Shown: piece by piece, positions 1 to 13,698 of the stretch
How the letters are laid out: each line of letters begins with the position of its first letter
How positions within the stretch are numbered: position 1 is the stretch's first letter
Assembly: GCA_018907035.1 (NCBI GenBank)
Contig: JACCIC010000053.1
Location: 2,938,001 to 3,002,000, forward strand
From: Sycobia sp. Sy_11
Lineage: Eukaryota > Arthropoda > Insecta > Hymenoptera > Epichrysomallidae
DNA length: 64,000 nucleotides
Reading direction: 5' to 3'
Notes under the pieces: model-generated
What the model saw: the letters and a program-made list of their open reading frames with translations, nothing else
Told to the model about the DNA's origin: nothing
Database searches by the model: none
Translations under genes and position numbers: made by a program

Positions 1-68
1 AAGCAATCAATTTACGACTATCATTAATCTGTCGGGAACAAACGCGGGAACTATAAAGAAAATCTCGT

Positions 69-71
<3 letters not shown>

Positions 72-112
<41 letters not shown>
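72..112. repeat. (TA)n microsatellite
   Basis: About 20 pure TA units at the start of the window, just before the first GC-rich island. Confidence 0.95.
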
Positions 113-115
<3 letters not shown>

Positions 116-119
116 TGGG

Positions 120-560
120 ATCGATTTGAGTCCGCTCGAAACATCAAAAGCCGTCATCGCGCGCATTAGGATGGACACCGAGGCCGCGCGCTCGCCTCGT
201 AAATATCCAATGAAACGTAACGAGCCTCAAAGCGCTGGCGCGCGCGCGCGCGCGCTCGTCCCCCCTCCCCGCCGTTATTACAAAGGAGTAGCGCGCTCGC
301 TCGCTCGCTCGCTCGCTCTTCGTTAAACTATCAACCTTGCGCCTAATCCGCGCGCGCGCGCATGGATCGGCCGAGAGCGATCGACGGCCCGTGCGCGCGG
401 GTTCCGCTCCTCGTTAAAAGCGCGAGGCTGTACGACCGGCTCAAAGGAGACGCCTCGGGCTGCGCGCAAAACGCGGCGGATTTTCGCGCTTGCCAAAATT
501 GGCCGGCGAAGAATAGCGTGGACTTTTGCGGCGACACCGCAGCCTCCCCCCCCCCCTACA
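120..560. other. GC-rich island with (CG)n and (CTCG)n tracts
   Basis: Contains alternating GC runs (236-256, 351-361) and a GCTC tetranucleotide array (293-317). Long open frames here reflect the scarcity of stops in GC-rich DNA; no recognisable protein. Confidence 0.7.
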
Positions 561-3500
561 TCCCCGTGGAACTGTCTGAGAATTTGAGATATTCCGACGA
601 AAATAGCAAGAAGAAGGACATACTGTACGATTGTTTGAATTGCATCGATAATTTTATCAGCGCCCTCGTGTTGTGTTCTAATAAAAGATTGATAATGACG
701 ATTTATACGGACGCAATGCCGACAATTGTTTAAAACAATTGCAAATCTGTATTAGAAAAATTATATAATTCAGCAATCCATACGACAGATACAACGGCAC
801 CCCTGTTGGAAACGTCGAAGCATAATTAATGAAAAATAATGGGTCTTATTTATAATATAATTATTTATGAAAATACTATTTTTATAATTATAGAATATAG
901 AAATCGGAATAAAATATCGAATTTAAATAAACTTCAATTTTCACAAAGTTCAATTTTCTCTTTTCGATAAAGGAGACGCTTAATTTTCAGGGAAATTCCA
1001 CAATTTTTTTATTCTAAGTATCGAACATTGAATTCTATACGCTTTGCCCGTCTTATAGGAAAATTATGGATACCCCTCAAAAGGCCATTGACTCTTTCGA
1101 GATGCATACCATGAAAGCAGGATTAAAATGAACAATTTTCGATCACAGCGATCCTTATTAGTCGTTTAATCAGACATTAATAAACTCGTAATACTGGGAT
1201 GTATTACACTGTTCCCGCAGCCAGACACAGAGCAGCGTCTTACGGCCAAAGCGATTCGACCTCTCGGCCGATGGGCAGACATTGCCAGGTGAAAGCCGTG
1301 ATTTTCTTTTTGGTTTACGGGTTCTCAAAATAAATCCATTTTACGACCCTCGTGGTAGTCCGATGCAGATAGGTGATGTTGCTGGGAATCGACGGTCGAG
1401 GCAGCTTTACACAAACGATTTCTTAATTATACATTTGCCGATCGTTCAGTTGACGCGGCCATCCATTTTCCATACTTTTGGATCGTTACCGTAACTCGCG
1501 AAGGACGACATTAAATTCGTGTGCGAATTTTTGTTGCGACTCGCTTGAATCGTCGCCCGATAACGCCCGCGGTTCCTCCACTTTGAACTTTTTCACTGCA
1601 TCGGGATGCTCATTGTCTTGTCGAATCGAAATGTCCACTTTTAAAATGCCAAAAGTATGTCTCGCATCGTCAAATCGCTGTAGCATTTTTACCACAAACG
1701 TCTACCGGCAACCGAGGCGCTTCGGCTCGTTTGTTGCTGCAGAAATAAGAAAAACGACGAACGAAACACGAATAAATTCACCGTGACTTATTCATCCTCG
1801 TATATACATATTGCTGGCGACATCTGACAGTGAAACCGTCAAATTTCAACTTACGTCCCTGGTAATATGGAATTTAACTTGTATTGTATATTTAAATACG
1901 CCCCAAACATTTTTTATTTTGACCACTAGATTCCAGTAGACTCCACTAGAACTGTAGCACCATCCGGTGTTGCGATGTTGATTGTTCATAATAATACCTG
2001 CACGTTGATTGGCCCTTTGACAAAAATTGCGTCACTCGCCAATATGCGCCATGCTTAAATCATCTTCCTGATTTAATTATAAAAATCTATAGTTTGTTAT
2101 GACAGATAACTTTATTAAATTAGTGAAATACAACGTATAATCGATGCACTGATGATAATATAAAATACAATACAAGTGAATATACAATATAATGAAATAG
2201 AAACACTGTTGATGCGTACTCGACGGCTGTCACTCTCGGTAATAAGTAATCGTACAGTTTTTACCGATCCTTTTATAACTGCAGGTGCTGTTACTCCGCT
2301 TCCCGTTGAGCTCCGATCGGTGCTGACTAACATTACTCCTGGACATATTTTCGTTGTATATCAAAACATCTGAAATTAGCTCATTGGCTTTTGTACAGAG
2401 GGATCCCAATATTTTTATAATAAACTGTATATAAGGCGCAATGGGTGCAATGTTGAAAATATTATTGAAAAAATAATGGCGATCATCTCGGTATCAGCCG
2501 TTATAGGTGGAATATCGCACGCAGATTCGATCGATCGTGTCCACGTCTAATTTTATTTTTTCATCCAATAAAAGCATATGTGGCTTTTTATAAGCGCAAT
2601 TCGAGATTTGCCAATCCGTTGCTCACCGTACTGAGCAGAATTGCCGATTCTTTACTAAATCGGTTTTCAACCGATATTTATCTTGCGAATATATGACGTG
2701 TATTTGAAAAAAGTTAAGCGCGCGCAGACGCATCAAACGTATATTCTTCGTATACTAAGGTGTCAAGGAAAGTAAAAATATCCTATATATATGCAACAAA
2801 ACGAAACCTATCCTATAACACTTTACGAAGCTGAGTCAAAACGGTCATTATTTATTCTGAAAGCATTACAATATGGAAAATAAAAGTGTTTATCGAAACG
2901 TGTATGAATTATTTACATTAGTTACATGAGAATATTAGAAAAATTAAAATGTTAAAATGAAGTTTTATTTTAATCCGAGCAATATGTAATTTCTTTACAA
3001 ATACCGGAATTAAGGAATCGCATATTATCCTTTTCTGTAATATCTATCATACACAAAAAGAGTAGGTTCGAAAAAAATTAATATAGTTTCCAGAAATCAG
3101 AAGGAAGAGTTACAGGAGTAAGAAAATTTACTATGTATTGCATTATAAATATTAAATTTTTTGTCACCCTACTGTGTCTCATCATTGGTTCTTAGAAAGT
3201 AGCAATAATTGTTACTAAAACTTTCTCTCCGCTTGGATTTCCTGAAATTTTCCAACGAGCCAAGTATCATTAGATATGGTACAGACAGGTGTCGATAAAA
3301 CCAGGATAATAACCATTTTATTTTGATCGGGAAGCTTTATTCCAATAATAAAATACAACGCATATAGTTGATGTACAAAATATTAGAATATTATGGAATA
3401 AGCGAAATACATATAATAAATATACTATAAGAAAATATCCCGCGTTGTCGTTGTTTTCGACAATAATAATATTCATTTTGTTTTTATCTCTTTATATCGT

Positions 3501-4070
3501 TAGATCTCGTTACTTCGTATCCTGCGCTCGGCTCAGACAGATGCGCACCACTAATCGTTCATAAAATCCGGGAGAAATGTACAATTAAGTCTCGAGGCAA
3601 ACTTCATTCGAATTATAGTGATAAGCAACGCGATCGGATCGAACAACACATGAAATATAAAAATTGCAATAATTTTTCTCTCGATAATGAATGTATATAG
3701 GCTTGCGTTCTATAACGCATGGGCTCTGTAGATATTTGAGCACTGTTGCTACGCTTGGCACTGGCTTACGATCGGTCATTGTACACGAATAATTATCCTC
3801 GCATTTTTCAACAGCTGTATCGGAGATTCATCGAAGCAATTCTATTTTTTTCATTTCTACAGATCTGCCTTGTACGTCAATGATATTAAATAAATTGGAT
3901 TTTCTTGGTAGACTTGTAAATTTCGAGTAATTGGCCAAGCGACGTTAACGTTACAGGATAAATAAACCAAGTATCGCCATCTATTGTTTCACGGCAAACA
4001 GCGAGATTTCTGCATCAAAGTTATACTCCTGTAATTAGAAAAATCTGCCTAAAATGCGTATTTCAGTGGT
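561..4070. other. AT-rich non-coding stretch
   Basis: Apart from the exon-like block at 1,486-1,736 (minus) I see no gene, RNA or mobile element. The 1.2-1.8 kb part is less AT-rich than its surroundings. Confidence 0.6.
1486..1736 (-). pseudogene. Exon-like block with strong acceptor and one internal stop
   Basis: On the minus strand a strong 3' splice site (long pyrimidine tract, ...TTATTTCTGCAG) lies just upstream of position 1736. The best frame then reads TNEPKRLGCR, a TAG (1,702-1,704), and 71 open codons starting TFVVKMLQRFDDARHTFGIL. These include VDISIRQDNEHPDAVKKF and end QKFAHEFNVVLRELR at a TAA, 1,486-1,488. A donor-like CG|GTAACG overlaps the end at 1,490. Amino-acid composition is protein-like (charged, no low complexity). 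I recognise no family. The in-frame TAG argues for a pseudogene or a chance open frame. Confidence 0.25.
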
Positions 4071-4129
4071 TTCTTATTGCCAACTGTCGTTTCCCCGAAA
4101 TATCTCGGTTATTCGCAGTCTGTACCCTC

Positions 4130-5500
4130 GTCGTCCCCAGAGGCACGCGCGGCAATCAGCGGCGAAGCCTCGCGCGCGCGCTCGCCCGCCTTTTTCCCGT
4201 ATACGCGCGCACGGGCTCTCCGCACCTCTATAATAACCGGCGCACTTCGCGGCATCTCGGCAACCGTGGGGGGGGGGCAGAGAGAGCGCGCCGTATCGCG
4301 CGCAGAGGAGGTGGCGGAGGCGCGTCGCCCCGGCGGCGAGAAGAAGAGGTGGAGCGCGCCGCGCGGAGGTTGGCGAGGGGGGTGGGGGCAGGGGGGGAGG
4401 CGAGGGCGCTACGGGTCGCTCGGAGGGAAAAAAGGGAAGGGGAGGAGGAGGAGGAGGAGGCGGAGGCGAGCGCGCCGCTCCTCTCGAGAAGTGCCGGCGG
4501 CGAGACGGTGAGCAAGGATGTACATATATATATATATATATATCTATGGGTGTATGCCGAGCACGTAGCCACGGGGATTGCCTCGATGTGCCATAGAGGC
4601 AATCATGCCGGCAATACGGAGGCTCTTGCCCCCGCCAACAGCCCCCCCCCCACACACACCCTCCACGCCTCACCGTCGCCGTCGTCGTCGTCGTCGTCGT
4701 CGTCGGCTGGCGGGCGCGCGCGTCTTCCTCGCCACCCTCCTCGTCCCCCTGCGCCTTCTCCTTCCCTCCTCAAGCAGCCCAGCCTTAAGGTTTCGTTTTC
4801 GGCCCGCTCGACACGTACGGACGCTTTTCCCCGCGATGCCCCGGGCGCGGCAGCCGGGGTCCCGCGCGCCGCTCGACAGCGCGAGGATGGAGGATGGTAA
4901 GCCGTGCTATACATACATATATAGAGCTCGAGGACGAGAGGGCATTTTCCATGCTAGCCGCCAGGCGCGTATACAGATATAGCACCGATCGCGCCCCGGT
5001 TATACTCGTTTCTTCCTCTCCTGCCGGGCTCGCTTTGTAAAATCTCGGGAATGCGCCTCGTACCCCGCTGTCGTACGCTACTTCTTTTCTCTCGTTCTTC
5101 CTTATGCCAACCGCCCCTACCCCCTCCCCCGAACTCGGACGCTTCTTGGATGTCCTTCGTTACGAGCTCTGGATACGGTGTGAGAGCCGTACAAGGGTGA
5201 CGGGACGAGGGGGGGGGAAGCCGGATGGGCGGGAGGGGATTGGCAGTCGAGGAGAGCGAATTTCTTTGCACAGTAACTTTGCCGAGCTGCGAAAACGTCG
5301 TTTCCCTCATCCGTAGAAATCCTTATTAGAGTTTAATCCTGCGCCCCGCGCTCGGCTTTTGAACTCGCTGGGAACTTCGGCCGTTTCCCCCATTGCAGTT
5401 TGGAAGTTTCTTTGCATTAGCGCCGGATCGACTCTCGATGGCTTTTAAGTGATTCCTCGTGCTTTCGGGCTTTAGAGAAAAATCTCTATCTATCTTCGGG
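4130..5500. other. GC-rich island
   Basis: Purine-rich on the plus strand (4,300-4,470, with GAG runs), then a (TA)n tract at about 4,522-4,543 and a (GTC)8 array at 4,681-4,705. Many overlapping frames on both strands are Arg/Gly/Pro-rich by-products of composition. Confidence 0.7.
4681..4705. repeat. (GTC)n trinucleotide array
   Basis: Eight GTC units, read as poly-Val, Ser or Arg, or poly-Asp on the other strand; no coding context. Confidence 0.9.
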
Positions 5501-8447
5501 TGCCCGTCGGACGTTTGAAAAAGTTTTCAGCAACGAAGTTTTAAATTTGTTAGAAGGCTCTTTCGCAATGGTTACTATAAAGTATTTCAATTGAAAGGGA
5601 AAAATGTACCATCAATTCTATTATGCGATATTTAAAAATGTATAAAACGTAGTGTAAGCTCTCCTTTCGTACTTTAAAATATAATTTATTTACCACAAGA
5701 GATATAAACTTTTCTGTAAGCTTTATCAATTGCACAAATAGATATTGTTTTCCAGTTTCAAATCGTGCGTTTTGTATCCTCGAATATAAATATATTTTTG
5801 CAAAAGGTTACGAAATATATTTAAAGAAAATACATTTACATGATTCGCGTCCTTGTGTAGACGAAAGGTAGTAAATAAATTTAGATTTATGAAAAAAATT
5901 TCTTAAGAAAAAACTTAATATAGTGAAATTCCATTTGTGAGAATCAAATTACGGTAAAAGTACGTTAAAAAAGGATGTAACTAATCATTACCGTCCACCA
6001 CTTTGTGAAAATAAGGAAAACAATTAGTTTTCAACCCAAAGAACTCATTTTTAAATAACTAACTATTAATTATACGATTAATGAGCTGATAAAAATCTAA
6101 AAAAATTTTATTTGTACAATTTTTAAAAAAAAAATCGTTATCTAAAAAAAATAAATATTTAAATCTATATATAAATATTAAAACCGGTCTAAAGAATGTT
6201 TAAGCAGAACTGTATTCAATTGTATTTCACTGTATATAGTATATTTACTTCATTTAAGATTAAGAAAATGACTCACTCATACGCAATAGTACTACTTATT
6301 TAACATTACTGTGCAGTCTCAAAATCACAACTATATATATATATCCAACGATAAATAAAAAACAACTAGAAACCCATGTATTTGGGGTTGAATGATATCG
6401 AATAAATGCTCGTGATTCAATCGGTAGTTAACTGTCTCATCCGGTAATTATTTAACTTCGATTCGCTTGTTGAAATGCACTATTTTAAATATTGCATCGG
6501 TAAATAGTTGCAAGAAGAAATTTTTATTGTCCAACATAATTTTTGTTTGATGCACGAAAACCTAGAGTTATTTATCGACTGTTCTTAATGCAGAAATAAA
6601 CAATTAAATCTATTTTCAGAACGGTATTTATTCTCTTTTGAAAAGTAAATATTTCTTTTAACTACATGTAAATTACGTATTTCATGTTAAGGAAAAATTG
6701 TCTTACTACTATCCAGTACTGTGTATATATTTATATTGGAAGATACTTAGTCTTTATAAATAGTTATTCATTTAGACTAGGAACGAAGTGTCGATTGCTT
6801 ATGTTTACAATCCTTGGCAACCGAATCAATCGATGAACAACAAAGTTGTACAATGATGATAATTTTGAAAAAAAAATTAAATTTTTTATCTTTTCACATT
6901 GTAGACTAGTGTCGAAGTATGCAAATCTTAACGTACGTTAAATTTAAAATTATAGACACTAATTGTGATTACATACAAGATTGTAGTGGTTTATGTATAG
7001 AAGTAGGCTGCATATACTTACAAATAGTTACGGTGTACTGCAGTCGCGAAATAAATAGTTTGCTTAATGGTGAAATTCATAGTACATTATACTCGCGAGA
7101 ATAATCAGAGCGTAAAAATTGCGTTAGGTATTAAGTTACATGTAAGACACAAACGCAGTTATCTATTTACTTACTTCATGATGTCGAATGTTAAAGGAAA
7201 TTTTTATACTTTTCTATAAAAAATTTAAATAACACTCTCAACTTTTGCGGGTAATGTTATCAGTTGAATATTGGAGATTTCGTAAATATGTGCATGATAA
7301 TGGATAGATTGTGTTTTATTAATCAGATTTTCCGTATCTAAAATCCGATTTTTTTTTCTTCTAAATTTCTAGTTTATTTAATTCAATCGATGCGGAAACT
7401 AATTTTGAGGAGCATTAAAGCGTTCGCGAATTCTCCCGTTGGAAATTGCAAATATTTGCCCAAAATGTGCTATATTACAATCTATTACGTAAATTCTATA
7501 AAAAAATTATTTATTTGTTTTTTTTATCTTGTTTTATGATGGATGTAAATTTTTTCCCCACCAGACAGGGATAATATTATATCTTTTACGTATATAATTA
7601 TCATATGAAGTTAAATTCTTAAGCAAAAAGGAAAAAACGTCTAATAATAACAATTTTTTGTTACTCCTTTAAATCATTAGACTACGATGGATTGTACTTC
7701 AAAAATATTCCATTATTTTTGTAAACACATCAAGAGTCATTATTAATAACGTAATAAAGATCGCAAAAAATGCTAAGAGCAAAAGATATATACATAGAAT
7801 TGATTGGATAAAAAATATTAGCCAATGAGAAGATGGGATAGTTTACACAAAGTTTTGATAAATATGAAAAAAAAATAACAATTTACTATAATTATAAGTA
7901 ACGTAGATTCATATCTACCATAAATTCAAACTTGCTTAGAAATGAATTAATGCGAATGAACTAAAATTAACGATAGCCGTATATATTAAATATTGAATGA
8001 TAATTAATTAAAATCTACGCAATTTGAAATACATCTATCGAAATTTCTATTTATCTTTTTATTAATAATATTCATGTATTCATAAGTCATTGTTAATTAT
8101 TCTCTTGCGTTTTATCGTAATTTATGACGTTTATGAAAATTGAAAGAAAATTTAACAGAACATATTCATAATTAATTGACATAATCAAAGTTAAACTTGT
8201 AAAATATATATATATACCGGTTTTACGAGCTCGTCGACGTTGCAACGTCTCTATTACACAGAATCATCGTGAAACTTGAATTAGTTATCTAAATCTTCAT
8301 ACCGGTGGCTCTGTTTTAATACACACACACACATATTGGTATTTCGCATATATATGTAATAAAATTTAACCCCACTATTACATGCTCTATACCTCGAAAT
8401 TTCTATATGGATATAATGAAGTATTTGTGCATTGTATCCATATATGT

Positions 8448-8451
<4 letters not shown>

Positions 8452-8502
<51 letters not shown>
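8452..8502. repeat. (AT)n microsatellite
   Basis: About 25 pure units. A second array lies 135 bases on. Confidence 0.95.
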
Positions 8503-8505
<3 letters not shown>

Positions 8506-8632
8506 CGAAGCAAAACGTATTATTAAAAAACTCGGCCGTCTGAGTCTATATATACAGCACCGTGATGAATGAACTTTTTCAGAATGAAACGGCCCTTTAC
8601 GCTACATTGATTTTCACATAATTAATATATAA

Positions 8633-8635
<3 letters not shown>

Positions 8636-8679
<44 letters not shown>
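8636..8679. repeat. (AT)n microsatellite
   Basis: About 21 units, followed by a short open stretch with (CA)n near 8,900. Confidence 0.95.
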
Positions 8680-8683
<4 letters not shown>

Positions 8684-9040
8684 AATATGAATCGCAAATT
8701 CAAAAGTCACAGGTTACGTATTTTCGGTGGGAAGCAAACAAAGAGCGCGAATTATCCATGCATCAAGACAGTGCCGTCGGAACGAAGAATATTAATACGT
8801 CGACTTTGCATCGCTACCGATGGACATGAAGTCGCCTGGAGAAAAAATGAAGTTACAGCACACTACATGCGCATGTTCGCATATATCTACGTACACGTAC
8901 ACACACACATACACATACATGTCTATCGCGAGACGCAAGAAATTAGTGAATTCAATTCAGACGTAGGTTGATAAACGATCATGGGACGGACAAGATTTCT
9001 CGCAACGAAGCCAGAGAGAATATTCATAAATTTCATTTCT

Positions 9041-9101
9041 GAACAAAGAGCGACCAGCCAGCCACTGGGCAAAAGACACTCCGAGCAGAACTAGATGGAA
9101 T

Positions 9102-9151
<50 letters not shown>

Positions 9152-9582
9152 GAGACGCAGAGACAGAGTGGACTGCCGCGTGAACGTCGCATCAGTATTC
9201 AAAGTGCTCGGGATACAGGAGAAGGAGGGCGCGGCTGCTGCTGGCGCTGCTGCCGCTGCCATCGCCGCCGCTCTTCGGGGGCAGAGACGAGAGGAGCAAA
9301 AACGCTCGAGAGTAGGATGTTGCATTAATATTTATACGGGAAAGGGGAATACGAGGGTGAGAGAGAGAGAGAGAGAGAGGGGGGGGAGATAGAGCGAGAG
9401 GGACGTATACACACATACTAGCACAGAGGCGCTGGAGAAGGGGCAACGAGGTACACGCTCGCGATCTCGCGGGGGTGGAGGACACGCGGTGGTGCGGAGG
9501 AGGCGGCACGGACGGGATGAAATGCAAATGCCTTAACGAGCCACTGAGGGACTGTCGGAGTTTGTGTGTACGTGTGTATGTT

Positions 9583-9634
<52 letters not shown>

Positions 9635-9784
9635 CCCACAGGGTAATCCGCCCCTTCCATCGTTCACGACTGTATACCTTTGTCTCATCAACGTCCTCCG
9701 GTGATAATGCGAGAGGCTCGAAACTGATCTCGAGAGCTCCCCTATATAAACGCACTCCTGCCACCCGCTACCCTACACTAACCC

Positions 9785-9800
<16 letters not shown>
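9041..9800. other. GC-rich island with GA, GCT and TA tracts
   Basis: Holds (GA)n at 9,104-9,148 and 9,359-9,379, a GCTGCTGCC-rich segment at 9,230-9,270 (translating as poly-Ala), (TA)n at 9,584-9,632, and the TATA-like word at 9,743. No recognisable protein. Confidence 0.65.
9743..9750 (+). promoter_or_regulatory. TATA-box-like element in GC-rich context
   Basis: TATATAAA sits inside a GC-rich stretch (GCTCCCC before, CGCACTCC after), unlike the pure TA arrays elsewhere. A start site about 30 bases downstream would fall at the CCTACACTA word near 9,773, just before the long (CT)n(AT)n tract. There is no downstream gene to support it. Confidence 0.18.
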
Positions 9801-9852
<52 letters not shown>

Positions 9853-9853
9853 A

Positions 9854-9916
<63 letters not shown>
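9788..9916. repeat. Compound (TC)n-(AT)n array, about 130 bp
   Basis: About 30 TC units interrupted by a few TATC, passing directly into about 30 AT units. One of the longest simple-sequence arrays in the window; prone to length variation and non-B structure. Confidence 0.95.
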
Positions 9917-9921
<5 letters not shown>

Positions 9922-11950
9922 TTTTTTTTCTCAGCGTATATAATCGCTCTCTGTGCGAATCTTGATGTTCCGCGATTTTTTCAATTTCAAAACATTTTGC
10001 ACGTGCAGTACGCATTATATTATCGGAACGATAAGAATTTTCATTTAGAAAGTGTGTGTACGAACGAATCACAAATAATAATAAATAATGGTTCCGCCGT
10101 CCAGATGAAGAAATATCGGAAGATTGAAATTGAAGATCAACGAAAGACAGAGTAAGCAATACGTAAATCGCGAATGTTATCGTGCCCAGCTGTAAAATAT
10201 AGAGTAAGTACTGTATAAGAGTACGCGTATCGACACGCGTGCGACAGTTGAATTTTCAACTCGCCCGACACTTTACCCTCGAGTGAAACGAGTATCATAA
10301 GGAGAGAAAAAAACTTCAACTTTGTACTATTTCCTTGCTATTTAACGATATCGACTAATGTACGAAGTAAAATAAAGGTATAAGATGATGAAGAACTTTA
10401 CACGAATAGTTTCGTCTATACAATCGCTTGCAAAGTTTGATCGATTCTACATACCGAAGATTAAACAAAGCATTAAACTTAACCACGGACAGATATAAAG
10501 GTAAAAAATTAAAGTATCAAATCGGTCGTTGGTTAGATTTATAGATATTCAGATGTAAAAACCTTTGTGAGTTTCGTTTTCGTTGAAAAAATTTGTGTTT
10601 TCGAATAATGGATCTCGTTCGAGGTGATTGTAATGCGCCAAATTCAAAATACAAGGAACGAGAAGAGAGGCGGTCGTTCGCTACCCTGTATGGCCGTGCA
10701 ATTTAATTTGAAATATATACATCGTGCCTGAGTCATTAACTCGAGACAGCGCGATATATTTATCCTCCGAGTTTTGTACCTACCCTCGGTCGAATTTTTT
10801 CACAGTTCGCGGAGAAGAAACAAAATGTTTTTTTTTTTTTTTTTTGCTTTTTTAAACCTTTATTATAAACCTTTATTGTGAAAAATCCCATTCGAACGAA
10901 CGGTGCCTGAATAGCTCGACTAATTGCCGTCGTAGCATTAAGGAACGCCGACGAATGAGATTTGTTGTAAAACTATTAAAGCAATGCTGAATCAAATTTT
11001 TCTTTCTATACTTAAGAAAATCGGACGAACTATCCCGGTGTTTAGGTTCTCCCCTAAATAACAACCATTGGATTCATCAGTGACGCGATAGACGATCCCA
11101 ATCGTGGCGTTCGAGGCGCTTTAAACGAGCCTCGGACTTAAAATTTTCACCTCGTGATAATGGAGATAATGCCGGAGTTATGCCGATTCTCGGGTCGATC
11201 TTTCCTCCGAATGGCCGGAATTTCGTCGTTAACTCCACCGTTTTCGGATAATACACAATCAGACGTACGTATACGGATGCCCGTCGATCGATCGTGCCTC
11301 AACTATTCATTAACAAAAACTCGCTCGGTTGAAGGGCGATAGAAATTGATTATGTTAAATATTGCACGGATTTATCAACTCATTATACGAGACTTTCCGA
11401 GCCCGACTAAACTCCCGATCCAATTTATATTTATTATGACCATAATAAACCCTTGGGTGAAGTTTAATTATCAACTTCAATTTCCTGCATCGGTGGCGCA
11501 TACCCGCGTATAATATAATACGTAGAATAAGCGCGCTCACTGAAAAAGAAAGCAATTATCTGTAAGTGCTTTGTTTTTTCAAAAAAAAAAAAAAAAAAAA
11601 AAAATTACGCACATTCATGCCATTAGCGAACGTATTCCGAGAGTATAAAAATAATTCCAGATCTATATGACAAATTTCCAATGAACGAGCCTCGCCGCAA
11701 ATTGTAAACCGTCCATTAGATAATTGCGCTTGGAATACGACGTATAGAAGAAAAAGAAGAACGCCGCGCCGAAACGCCAACAGCACCACCTCTTGTAGAC
11801 ACAATGCGCCGGTATTAATTATCGTTTGTCCCGTCGTAAATCCCAATCGCGCGATCTACGCGTAAAAATTTACAGAGCATAAACAATTAACGCGCGTACA
11901 ATAATAATTCGAGAACGCGTTACGGCGATTAATTATAGCTGATACAATCC

Positions 11951-11989
<39 letters not shown>

Positions 11990-12230
11990 ATGGTAATCCC
12001 ACCGTCGAGTAGTTTTTCGCCGCGTTCGCGGCAGTAGATTTTACTTATTCGCAATTTCGCAATAACATATCTGTACAGGGTGTAGCGGTAAAAGACGGTT
12101 ATATCTCTCTTACAAATATAAAGGTTAGAAGTTGAAGGGGTGAAGGGGGTGGGAGAGGCGCTAGAAACACCTGCTTCGTTATACACACACATATACGTAC
12201 ACATTCGGAATTAAGCTAAGATCTAATATA
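9917..12230. other. AT-rich non-coding stretch
   Basis: Contains a T run at 10,827-10,845, a 24-base A run at 11,581-11,604 and (TA)n at 11,953-11,988. No gene recognised. Confidence 0.6.
11581..11604. repeat. Poly(A) run, 24 bases
   Basis: Preceded by GTTTTTTC. It could mark a retroposed 3' end on the plus strand, but no retrogene is recognisable upstream. Confidence 0.85.
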
Positions 12231-12672
12231 CTCGTTTGAGCGGAATTAATGGGGCCGTTAAACCGTAGCTCTCGGGAGGGTGATTGGATACGGGCGAGAG
12301 AGGACAGCCTACTATTCTCTCAGTCTCTCTCCCTCTCCTTGTCTCTGTGCGGCCGCACCCCGCGCGCGCGCGACTTAGAAGGCGGCAGTAGCTCTCGCCG
12401 ACAGGAGGGTACGCTGCCATCGCCGCCGCCGCCGCCGCCGTCCGCCCGCCCGCCGCGTACCCTCGCAAATCCAAGTCCAACTCTACGGCTTTCATTATAA
12501 ATCCAGCCACCCCGGCGGTATCTCTTTCCTCGACCTCTCGCGCCGCCGCCGTCCTTCTCTCCCTCTATCGCCGCGTCCCCACCCCCCACCCCTCCACCAC
12601 CAACTCCGAGCCTCTTACCCTATACCGAATTCCCAAAGTCGCCCGCCCGACCGCCTTTCCAAGTCCGCGCAT

Positions 12673-12720
<48 letters not shown>

Positions 12721-12852
12721 ACGACTGGGAGAGAGATGGAGAAGCCCCCTTGAACCCCTAAGTTTCAAGCTCCATTCCCCGAGATTCATTATATCGCTCC
12801 TACGTTACCACCCCCTTGCTTTCCCCAACTCAGTCACCGTCTTTCTTCCTCC

Positions 12853-12890
<38 letters not shown>

Positions 12891-13645
12891 TCTCCCTCGC
12901 TTTCTTACCGACTCGTCCCTTTCCGGAATGCGCAGAGAGCGGAGCGCCTCTCGACCTTTCCCTCTTTTCCAAAGATCCGCGCGAAAGCAAAGAAAACATT
13001 GCGAATGTGTTTTTCAATTTGGAAGACTGCCAGAAACGAGCTCCCCCTCCCCCCTAACCTTTCGCAACCCTACCTACATTCCTCTTCTTCCATGGATTTT
13101 TTGTTGCGCGCGCGCGCGAGTTTGCACACTCGAGCGTCTGCCTTTGTTTTTTTTTCTTCTTTTTTTTTGTTCAGCCGGTGCCACCCGTCTGTGCGCTCCT
13201 GAAATCGGAAAAACTCCCCCCCCCCCGCTCTAACGTCGACTTATCCCCTTATATTCGGCGCGGGAAAAAACGCCGGCGGTAAGGGGAGAGCGGGAGGAGG
13301 TAGCGCGTAAAGAGGAGGATAGGGGGGGAGGTGGGAGGACGAGGCGTAAAGAAGAACAGAGCACGTAGACTCGTCCGGCGCCCGGAGAGGCCAACGCGGC
13401 GAGCATTAACGGGATTAGAACGCGCTGCCTGCCGGGCGAAATTCGCGTCGGGCGCAGAAATGGCGAAGAAGGGCAGAGGGACGTGGGTGTAGAAGGGGGT
13501 TGGAACTAGGAGACGGGGCGAGTGCCGGTAAGAGGCGAAGTTTGCCCTCTAAGCTTTAATACGATTAGAATTCTGGCTTGGTTGCGCGACCGCGAAGGGA
13601 CTGGCAGCAGAAGGGGGAGGAGGGGAGCGAGACGTACCACGTTAT

Positions 13646-13698
<53 letters not shown>

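Larger units (their letters stand above)
5501..9040. other. AT-rich non-coding stretch
   Basis: Very AT-rich with short A and T runs. No element or gene recognised. Two (TA)n arrays lie near its right end. Confidence 0.6.

Noticed and set aside
4074..4900. Long overlapping open frames on both strands (up to about 200 codons)
   Set aside because: They are Arg, Gly, Pro and Ser-rich by-products of GC-rich and simple-repeat DNA, with no conserved domain and with equal support on both strands.
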